Source: Bacteroidales bacterium UBA1208
Lineage (GTDB): Bacteria > Bacteroidota > Bacteroidia > Bacteroidales > P3
Length of the DNA stretch: 24,619 nucleotides
Assembly (NCBI GenBank): GCA_002309955.1
Contig: DBXQ01000113.1
Coordinates: forward strand, 27,052 to 51,670
Direction of reading: 5' to 3'
The position numbers and the translations under genes were made by a program. How positions within the stretch are numbered: position 1 is the stretch's first letter; each line of letters opens with the position of its first letter. Below, in pieces: positions 7,366 through 13,221 of the stretch. Under the pieces are notes generated by a model. It had not been told where the DNA came from. It saw only the letters and a list, made by a program, of their open reading frames with translations, and searched no databases.

Positions 7366-9038
7366 ATGAACTAAACAAGCCTTTTGACGTCGGTTACCAC
7401 GACCTCGGTGAGGCGGGTGCAGACCTCAGCAGGGTGCCTTTCGGCAAACTGATAGGCAATATCATGACTGCCTGTGTCGACGCTCAGGAGAGTGCCGCCA
7501 ATGCGGCATGGAACTACACCCGCAATGTACTTGAGCAAAAGGATCCCATAGTTTTCACCTACCTCGACGGGAAGAAGCCCAAAAAGATTGCGGTGCCGTT
7601 GATCACCATTGTCCCTCTTCCCTACCTTTCGTTAGAGAATGTGGATATCGACTTCGACGCCGAGGTGTCGGTCGACAACAGGCATACCAGCCAGTTTTTA
7701 GTCAATGTGAACAACGAATCGGCCGTATCGGAGACGGTGCAGACCGCCCGCAGCTCGGCCAATATGCACGTTGCCATCAATGCCACCACTTCCGACATGC
7801 CCGCAGGGTTGGCCATGCTGCTCAACCACATAGGCGGAGGCATCACCGTAATCGATGTCCCCAAGCCCCCTCTCGCCTCCAAGGAGGACGTTGCCGGTAT
7901 CGTTTCAAGTCTCCTTACTGATATTGATAAGAATATTGCCGATATCTTTACTGCAACCACACAGGCCGTAGTCAACTACGATCCTTGCAGAGACAAGACC
8001 GACCCGTTCTTGGCAAGGACCGTCCTCAGCATTCGTACCAACAGTGCCGCTCTTTCAGCGAAATATCCCAAGCCGGTGCACGAAAAGTCTGCTAAACCTT
8101 TTGCGGACAACGGCGACAAGATTATCGACAACTCCGGCAGCTACAGGGGCGGTGAGGTCGCGGCAGCCCATGTGATTTGGACCCGCCCGCGGGTTCTTTC
8201 GGGCAGCAATCAGTACACCCCCGACGATTTCGACATCCTCAGCATAGTGCTGTCAGCCCTGCTGTGGCGTAAATTCAACGGCCCAATATCTCTTTACACC
8301 GACACGGTGGGATACAACTACTACATTTCCCAGATGGGGATGCGCAGACTCTGGAACGGCGATGTGGATACCAAGGCTCTCTCCAACATTCCCGGATCCG
8401 TACCGGCAGATGTTTTCTGGAATGCAGGCAAGCCATACGCCATTCAAAAGATTATTGATTCCAAGAAGAAGAAATCCATTGCCATGCTGAGTACAGACAT
8501 GCTGGTATGGGGTTCCATCTACCCATACACAGGGGAGAAAAAGGTAGTGGCATACTACCCCGAAAACTTAGAAAACAACGAGGCAGTCTATCCTGCATTC
8601 GAAAACCTGAGCAAATCGAAATCCTACAAGCCCAGCGGCAACTGGGATTGGAACCAACGGCCATTCAACACCGCTCTCACCTATTACAAAAAACCCGATC
8701 TTGCCGCAAGTTACGCCAATTGTTCGAAAAGTTTTATGAGCGGCAACACTGCAGACTCAAGTGAGAAGGTGGCGCACATGGCCTTTGCCGACCAGCGCAT
8801 GTTCGGTCTGTGCAACGGCGATGTCCCGACATTCCTCACCCATGCCGAAGAAACCGGCAAGCCTTTCACACTCCTCTGGGATTCGAGAGACATCGTTCTC
8901 AATGGCCAAATATCCCCTGCTAAGTTAGAATCCGAACGCTTGGTAATGTGCAAAGAACTGAGCGACGCCATCCGTCAGCACTTCTCAGCCATTACAATGC
9001 CCGACTCTGTCCAAGCCATCTTAGACAAATACGAATAA
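7362..9038 (+). CDS. DUF2589-like core fused to a glycosyltransferase-like domain (copy 6)
   Basis: 558 residues. The N-terminal 165 or so are a core (P-F-G-K-L-I-G-N-I-M-T-A-C-V, V-P-L-I-T-I-V-P-L-P-Y, D-M-P-A-G-L-A-M-L-L). After a linker, residues about 270-555 resemble small GT-A-type glycosyltransferases of the DUF6734 group as I recall them: V-I-W-T-R-P, S-A-L-L-W-R-K-F with I-S-L-Y-T-D, F-W-N-A-G-K-P-Y-A, S-T-D-M-L-V-W (377-383), R-P-F-N-T-A-L-T-Y-Y, and A-D-Q-R-M-F (476-481). S-T-D stands where a D-x-D metal site would be expected, so the first Asp is missing and activity is uncertain. No signal peptide. The substrate is unknown; a partner in the operon is a plausible target. Confidence 0.8.
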   Translation: MNELNKPFDVGYHDLGEAGADLSRVPFGKLIGNIMTACVDAQESAANAAWNYTRNVLEQKDPIVFTYLDGKKPKKIAVPLITIVPLPYLSLENVDIDFDAEVSVDNRHTSQFLVNVNNESAVSETVQTARSSANMHVAINATTSDMPAGLAMLLNHIGGGITVIDVPKPPLASKEDVAGIVSSLLTDIDKNIADIFTATTQAVVNYDPCRDKTDPFLARTVLSIRTNSAALSAKYPKPVHEKSAKPFADNGDKIIDNSGSYRGGEVAAAHVIWTRPRVLSGSNQYTPDDFDILSIVLSALLWRKFNGPISLYTDTVGYNYYISQMGMRRLWNGDVDTKALSNIPGSVPADVFWNAGKPYAIQKIIDSKKKKSIAMLSTDMLVWGSIYPYTGEKKVVAYYPENLENNEAVYPAFENLSKSKSYKPSGNWDWNQRPFNTALTYYKKPDLAASYANCSKSFMSGNTADSSEKVAHMAFADQRMFGLCNGDVPTFLTHAEETGKPFTLLWDSRDIVLNGQISPAKLESERLVMCKELSDAIRQHFSAITMPDSVQAILDKYE

Positions 9039-9093
9039 TAATCACAAGTAAATAATAATCAACAGTAATATTAATCATTAAAATTTCAACGAC

Positions 9094-9720
9094 ATGGCAA
9101 ATAACACCCCAGCTCCATCCAATGAAGGTGCCTCAAAAGTAGCAAAAGACCTTCAAGCCATTCCTTTCGGCACAATGATAGGTGCTCCGCTGTCTGCCTG
9201 TATCGAAGCACAGAAAGAGGCCGCCTTGACCTCAGTTGACTTCATCCGCTCCGTAGGCTTCTCCAGCGACAAGGACACGCCCGAAAAGGTGATAACCGTC
9301 TCCTTCAAATACGAGCGCAACGGGAAAGAGGTGACGCTTACCGTTCCCCTGCTCACCATCGTCCCCATCCCTTTCATTTCCATCGACACAGTCAACATCA
9401 GCTTCAAAGCCAACCTCAAAAGCATCGAATCTTCACGGCTGACAGAGAGCAGCTCCGACGTAAAGACCGAGAACAGTGCTCACACCGAAAACTACAAAGG
9501 TCTGAGATGGCTTGGTGTGAAAAAAAGCCAGTCAAGCCTGACGGGTTCCGTATCCACCAAGAAGGACTCAAGGTCCACTCAGAATTCAAACTACAGCATC
9601 GAGGCCACCATCGACATCAACATTGTCGCCCATCAGGAGTCGATGCCTGCCGGCCTCTCCAAAGTGCTTGAGATGCTGAACAACGCCATCAGCGTTTCCG
9701 AGGCAGAAGACAAGAAATGA
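9094..9720 (+). CDS. DUF2589-like core protein (copy 7)
   Basis: 208 residues, last gene of the block. It is close to copy 1 in its core: I-P-F-G-T-M-I-G-A-P-L-S-A-C-I-E-A-Q, V-P-L-L-T-I-V-P-I-P-F from 84, V-S-T-K-K-D-S-R-S-T-Q, and E-S-M-P-A-G-L-S-K-V-L-E-M-L (about 182-195). It ends shortly after, without the beta domain of copies 1-3. It has an A/T-rich 55-base leader after copy 6 and is followed by a strong hairpin. It lacks any export signal. Similarity to copy 1, at the other end of the block, suggests it derives from that branch and lost, or never had, the extension. Confidence 0.85.
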   Translation: MANNTPAPSNEGASKVAKDLQAIPFGTMIGAPLSACIEAQKEAALTSVDFIRSVGFSSDKDTPEKVITVSFKYERNGKEVTLTVPLLTIVPIPFISIDTVNISFKANLKSIESSRLTESSSDVKTENSAHTENYKGLRWLGVKKSQSSLTGSVSTKKDSRSTQNSNYSIEATIDINIVAHQESMPAGLSKVLEMLNNAISVSEAEDKK

Positions 9721-9771
9721 TAGGCTGCCGTTACCGCATTCCTGCTCTGGCTCGAATGCAGCGTGAAGGCT

Positions 9772-9834
9772 AAACCGTAAATTGAGAATCGGCTACCAGC
9801 CGTAAGGAACTTCCGATTCTCAATTTTCGGTTTT
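9772..9834 (+). terminator. Long-stem terminator closing the DUF2589-like operon
   Basis: AAATTGAGAATCGG (9779-9792) pairs perfectly with 9813-9826, and the stem extends outward by AAACCG/CGGTTT (9772-9777 with 9828-9833) across one T-T mismatch. The loop holds a small GGCT-ACC-AGCC hairpin. The T tract is short (9831-9834). It lies 51 bases after the stop of copy 7. Confidence 0.75.
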
Positions 9835-10102
9835 GTATTGTTGTTGCAATGCTCTACCCTCGCTATTTTGTCTTCACATCGCCCTTCCTTAAGCCATCAG
9901 TTATCCTTCGATAGAGGAAGAACGAAGGAAGAACGAAGGAAGAACGAGCGAAGGAAGAACGAGCGAAGGAAGAGATAATCTAAAGGCTCAAAAAAGCAAA
10001 AAAAAGAGGTTCGAAAGACCGTTTTGCAGCCTGTTTTTGAAAAAAAATAGACTGATTATCAGTGAAAAGAAAAAAAAATTTGGTCAGTTTAAAAAAAGGT
10101 TG
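9835..10102. other. Intergenic stretch with purine-rich repeats, no gene
   Basis: I see no coding sequence. It holds a C/T-rich segment (9871-9890), the GAAGGAAGAACGA-type tandem repeats (9914-9975) and then an A-rich run leading into the tRNA promoter. Confidence 0.6.
9914..9975. repeat. Purine-rich short tandem repeats
   Basis: AAGAACGAAGG occurs twice (11-bp units), then AAGAACGAGCGAAGG twice (15-bp units), then a partial unit. A shorter related sequence (GAGGAAGAACGATGG) lies at 783-797 on the other side of the operon. The unit lengths and the absence of spacers exclude a CRISPR array. Confidence 0.75.
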
Positions 10103-10110
10103 TACTTTTG
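10079..10110 (+). promoter_or_regulatory. Promoter of the first tRNA-Ala gene
   Basis: TTTG (10079-10082) and TACTTTTG (10103-10110) match the Bacteroidota -33 and -7 consensus with a 20-base spacer. The tRNA begins 24 bases after the -7 box. Confidence 0.7.
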
Positions 10111-10133
10111 CACCCGATTTCGAAAGAAACAAT

Positions 10134-10207
10134 GGGGTATTAGCTCAGGTGGCTAGAGCGTTTGACTGGCAGTCAAAAGGTCATCGGTTCGACTCCGATA
10201 TACTCCA
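10134..10207 (+). tRNA. tRNA-Ala (anticodon GGC)
   Basis: 74 bases with a complete cloverleaf. The acceptor stem GGGGTAT pairs with ATACTCC with one G-U pair. The D arm begins TAGCTCAGGTGG. The anticodon stem TTTGA/TCAAA encloses loop CTGGCAG with anticodon GGC, and the T arm has GGTTCGACTCC. CCA is not encoded after the discriminator A. Confidence 0.92.
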
Positions 10208-10232
10208 CACGGCAAACCACCGCCGGTAATAT

Positions 10233-10260
10233 AAAGGGTCGCTGCAACGACCCTTTTTTT
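10233..10260 (+). terminator. Terminator between the two tRNA genes
   Basis: AAAGGGTCG (233-241 of this kilobase) pairs with CGACCCTTT (10248-10256) around a 6-base loop, followed by T's to 10260. It separates the two tRNA genes, although they lie only 64 bases apart. Confidence 0.8.
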
Positions 10261-10271
10261 ATAACAAAATT

Positions 10272-10344
10272 GGGGTATTAGCTCATTTGGTAGAGCATTT
10301 GGTTCGCAATCAAAAGGTAACGGGTTCGACTCCCGTATACTCCA
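10272..10344 (+). tRNA. tRNA-Ala (anticodon CGC)
   Basis: 73 bases. The acceptor stem GGGGTAT/ATACTCC is identical to the previous tRNA. The anticodon stem TTTGG/TCAAA (one G-U) has loop TTCGCAA with anticodon CGC, reading GCG. The T arm is GGGTTCGACTCCC. CCA is not encoded. No separate promoter is evident, so it may depend on readthrough or an unrecognised signal. Confidence 0.9.
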
Positions 10345-10569
10345 CAGAAAAGCTCCTTTGGGAGGGATGATTATGTCAACACACCTTGCATTTAAGTTGC
10401 ATTGTGCAGGTTGTTTTTTCAGGAAGGAATATGTGTCCAATAATTCATATCGGCCGTTAGGCCGTTAATTTGTTAGTCAATCAAATAGCGCAATAACAAA
10501 ATAGCGAAATCAAATATATGTTTTTTTTTTCGTATTTTTGCATTTTGTTTAATCAAATAGTCTGTTTGT
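10345..10569. promoter_or_regulatory. dapB upstream region with -7 box
   Basis: TATTTTTG at 10533-10540 fits the TAnnTTTG box, 29 bases before the dapB ATG; the expected -33 TTTG is not clear. Further up, the direct repeat GGCCGTTA occurs twice (10452-10467). Nothing coding is seen. Confidence 0.5.
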
Positions 10570-11298
10570 ATGAAGATAGCTCTTTTAGGATATGGCAAGA
10601 TGGGCAGGGCGGTTGAGGCCGCTGCTCTGGAGCGCAGTCACAGAGTGGATGTGACGATTGACGACGAGGACGACTGGATGGAGAAATTGGATGATTTGAG
10701 GGAGTGTGACATGGCCATTGATTTCTCTACTCCGGGTACGGCAGTGAGCAATATTATGCGTTGTTTCGATTTGGATTTGCCGATTGTGGTGGGTACCACG
10801 GGTTGGTATGAGCAACTGGAGGGTGTTGTGCATGACTGCGAACAGCGTGGGAAGTCGCTCTTTGTGGCGTCGAATTTCAGTATTGGCATGAATATTGTGT
10901 TTGATTTGAATCGCCGTCTGGCACGTTTGATGAACGGGCATGAGGAGTACGGTGTGGGGATAACGGAGGTGCATCATGTGCATAAGCTGGATGCGCCGAG
11001 CGGGACTGCGATTGCATTGGCTCGTGATATTGTGGAGGAGCTGGACGGGAAGGACGACTGGTGTCTGGTACGCAAGGGTGTGAAAGTGGAGGAGGAGGAA
11101 GTGCCTATTGTGTCGGTGCGCGAGGGCGAGGTGGCAGGGATTCACGAGGTGGTGTATGACAGCGAGATTGACCGCATCACGTTGAGACATGAGGCGAAGA
11201 GTCGTCGTGGCTTGGCGGTAGGGGCTGTGTTGGCAGCAGAGTTCTTAGAAGGGCGCAAGGGTTATTACACTATGCGCGAGTTGCTGGATTTGTGTTGA
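10570..11298 (+). CDS. dapB: 4-hydroxy-tetrahydrodipicolinate reductase
   Basis: 242 residues, a usual length. It reduces 4-hydroxy-tetrahydrodipicolinate with NAD(P)H in the cytoplasmic lysine/diaminopimelate pathway. The N-terminal Rossmann motif is G-Y-G-K-M-G (7-12), followed by the dinucleotide-domain V-V-G-T-T-G-W and an A-S-N-F-S-I-G-M-N strand-turn. The catalytic/substrate segment is E-V-H-H-V-H-K-L-D-A-P-S-G-T-A (133-147) with the paired His, Lys and the D-A-P-S-G-T-A phosphate-like loop. It stands 4 bases before the permease gene, so they are likely co-transcribed though unrelated in function. Codons favour G and T at third positions. Confidence 0.95.
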   Translation: MKIALLGYGKMGRAVEAAALERSHRVDVTIDDEDDWMEKLDDLRECDMAIDFSTPGTAVSNIMRCFDLDLPIVVGTTGWYEQLEGVVHDCEQRGKSLFVASNFSIGMNIVFDLNRRLARLMNGHEEYGVGITEVHHVHKLDAPSGTAIALARDIVEELDGKDDWCLVRKGVKVEEEEVPIVSVREGEVAGIHEVVYDSEIDRITLRHEAKSRRGLAVGAVLAAEFLEGRKGYYTMRELLDLC

Positions 11299-11302
11299 GA
11301 GG

Positions 11303-12280
11303 ATGATGGCGCGAGGCAAGGTAGGTTGCAAGGGAGGAGTGGTTGTTGCTGTGCTGGCGTTGTTGCTGGTGGCGGCGATGGCAGGCTGTTCGATGTTGGG
11401 TGTGGTGCGTTTTGGGTGGAAAGAGATGTGGTCTTCGCCTATTTTTTTGAATCTTCGTGCTCCGCGTATTGTGTTGTCGGTGCTTGTGGGGGCGGGGTTG
11501 TCGGTTTGCGGGGCAGCGTACCAGTCGGTGTTTCGCAATCCGTTGACGGATCCGTATGTGCTGGGGGTGTCGTCGGGGGCATCGGTAGGGGCTGCAGTGG
11601 CCATTTTGCTTGGGTTGGAGGCGTATATGTTGGGTGTGGGTGCGTGTGCGTTGTTGACAGGTTTGCTGACGGTGGTTGTGATTTACCGAATTGCGTCGAT
11701 AGGCAACAGGATGCATACGACTACGCTGTTGTTGACGGGTGTTTGTATCACTTTTTTGATGTCGGCGGTAATATCGTTTTTGATGGTATTGCGGCAGGAC
11801 AAGATGGACAGTATTATTTTCTGGACTATGGGGAGTTTTGCATCAGCGTCGTGGATGGATGTGGGGATTGTGGCTCCGGTCGTTGTGGCAGGTGTGTGTG
11901 TGGTGCTATATTACAGCCGTGATTTGAATTTGCTTCTGGCAGGGAGTGAGACGGCACGTAGTTTGGGCGTGGAGGTGGAACGGGTGAAACGGGTGTTGCT
12001 GTTGTCGACAACGCTGATGGTGGCTTTTTGTGTGGCCACGTGTGGGGTGATAGGTTTTGTGGGGTTAGTGGTGCCGCATTGTGTGCGATTGGTGATGGGG
12101 CCTGATAACAGGAGGGTTGTGCCGTGTGCTATCTTTGCCGGAGGACTATTCCTGCTGTTGTGCGATACGCTGGCACGGACAGTGCTTATGCCTTCGGAGT
12201 TGCCTGTGGGGAGCTTGACGGCACTGGTGGGGGCTCCGCTGTTTATTTATTTGCTGTATAAGAACAAGAAGCAATATTGA
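11303..12280 (+). CDS. FecCD/BtuC-type ABC importer permease
   Basis: 325 residues with about nine or ten hydrophobic helices, an inner-membrane permease for iron-siderophore, haem or cobalamin uptake. Family marks: L-R-A-P-R-I-V-L-S-V-L-V-G-A-G-L then Y-Q-S-V-F-R-N-P-L-T-D-P-Y-V-L-G near residues 50-90, and G-F-V-G-L-V-V-P-H-C-V-R-L in the second half, the cytoplasmic loop that contacts the ATPase. The start has AGAGG just upstream and lies 4 bases after dapB. The matching ATPase follows at 12377. No periplasmic binding protein is in the window, so the substrate cannot be decided. Confidence 0.9.
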   Translation: MMARGKVGCKGGVVVAVLALLLVAAMAGCSMLGVVRFGWKEMWSSPIFLNLRAPRIVLSVLVGAGLSVCGAAYQSVFRNPLTDPYVLGVSSGASVGAAVAILLGLEAYMLGVGACALLTGLLTVVVIYRIASIGNRMHTTTLLLTGVCITFLMSAVISFLMVLRQDKMDSIIFWTMGSFASASWMDVGIVAPVVVAGVCVVLYYSRDLNLLLAGSETARSLGVEVERVKRVLLLSTTLMVAFCVATCGVIGFVGLVVPHCVRLVMGPDNRRVVPCAIFAGGLFLLLCDTLARTVLMPSELPVGSLTALVGAPLFIYLLYKNKKQY

Positions 12281-12350
12281 ATGTGGGAATGTGTTAATGT
12301 GTGAACGTGTTAGTCGATTAATACATTAACAAATTAACACATTAACGAAT
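12281..12350. repeat. AT-rich intergenic repeat with inverted arms
   Basis: GTTAATGTGT (12293-12302) is complementary to ACACATTAAC (12337-12346). The 19-mer at 12283-12301 (GTGGGAATGTGTTAATGTG) recurs exactly at 19544-19562. It lies between the permease and ATPase genes. Confidence 0.7.
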
Positions 12351-12376
12351 TGTCGAATTCAGAATAACAAATTCAA

Positions 12377-13150
12377 ATGATGATTGAATTGAAGGATTTG
12401 AGTTATGGATATACCCAGAAGACGGTGCTGGAGGGGTTGAATGTGCGGTTTGAGGAGGGTGGGATGTATGCGGTGATGGGTGCCAACGGCTGCGGGAAGA
12501 CGACATTGCTGCGTTTGGTGGCGGGGTTGTTGACGCCTGACAGGGGAGAGGTGCTTGTGGGAGGGTGTAGGGTGGACAGATATTCGGCTCGCGAGCTGGC
12601 GCAGCGCATTGCTTTTGTGCGGCAGTATCCGCAGACCGATTTTGAGTTCTCTGCTTTTGAGACGGTGCTGATGGGGCGCAATCCTTACCAAAGGCGTTTG
12701 CAGAACGAGTCGCAGGAGGATTGGGATATTGTGGAGCGATGCATGAAGCAGACGAATACGTGGCATTTGCGTTTTTCCAAGCCGGGCGAAATGAGCGGGG
12801 GGGAGTTGAGGCGTGTGATGCTGGCGCGGGCATTGGCTCAGCAGACTCCGGTGATGTTGCTGGACGAGCCATTGGCCAATCTGGATGTGGCGCACCAGTA
12901 TGAGATTCTTGAGTTGTTACGCAATATTAACCGCAACGAGGGGAAGACTATATTGATTGTAATCCATGATTTGAATATGGCGTTGCATTATTGCCCGGGA
13001 TTGCTGTTGCTGCATGGGCAGCGGGTACATTATTTCGGCTCTACTGCAGCGGGGTTGACACCGGAGAATATCCAGTGTGTTTTCGGCATAGGGTCCCGTC
13101 AGGTGTGTGTGGATGGGATGACCTATGTTTTGAATTCGTTGATTCGTTAA
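12377..13150 (+). CDS. FecE/BtuD-type ABC importer ATPase
   Basis: 257 residues, a cytoplasmic ATPase that powers the preceding permease. Walker A is G-A-N-G-C-G-K-T-T (35-43). The Q-loop is R-Q-Y-P-Q-T-D-F. The ABC signature is M-S-G-G-E-L-R-R (139-146), Walker B L-L-D-E-P (161-165), and the switch His is H197 in V-I-H-D-L. The P-Q-T-D-F-E-F-S-A-F-E-T-V stretch after the Q-loop is usual for iron/cobalamin importers. It is separated from the permease by a 96-base repeat-bearing gap, but same strand and function suggest one transcript. A palindromic terminator follows. Confidence 0.92.
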   Translation: MMIELKDLSYGYTQKTVLEGLNVRFEEGGMYAVMGANGCGKTTLLRLVAGLLTPDRGEVLVGGCRVDRYSARELAQRIAFVRQYPQTDFEFSAFETVLMGRNPYQRRLQNESQEDWDIVERCMKQTNTWHLRFSKPGEMSGGELRRVMLARALAQQTPVMLLDEPLANLDVAHQYEILELLRNINRNEGKTILIVIHDLNMALHYCPGLLLLHGQRVHYFGSTAAGLTPENIQCVFGIGSRQVCVDGMTYVLNSLIR

Positions 13151-13183
13151 TGTTTTTTTAACTCGTAATCGTGTTAATTCGTA

Positions 13184-13207
13184 AATGCGTTAATTGATTA
13201 ACGCATT
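13184..13207. terminator. Palindromic bidirectional terminator
   Basis: AATGCGTTAA-TTGA-TTAACGCATT is a perfect 10-bp stem between convergent genes. T-rich sequence follows on the plus side (13215-13229), while on the minus side the T-run is weak. Its motif matches the dispersed intergenic repeats at 12281 and 19557. Confidence 0.65.
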
Positions 13208-13221
13208 CACACATTCCCCTT

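Noticed and set aside
1139..9720. Contractile injection system or gas-vesicle cluster
   Set aside because: There is no sheath, tube, baseplate, AAA+ ATPase or GvpA-like protein; only the paralog-rich layout is similar.
9914..9975. Possible CRISPR array
   Set aside because: Units are 11-15 bases with no spacers and no cas genes nearby; simple tandem repeats.
10134..10344. tRNA 3' end as an integration site for the operon
   Set aside because: No copy of the tRNA 3' end is found on the far side of the operon, and there is no integrase in the window.
10153..10440. 95-residue open frame on the minus strand
   Set aside because: It is antisense to both tRNA genes and the terminator; the peptide is the familiar product of translating tRNA backwards.
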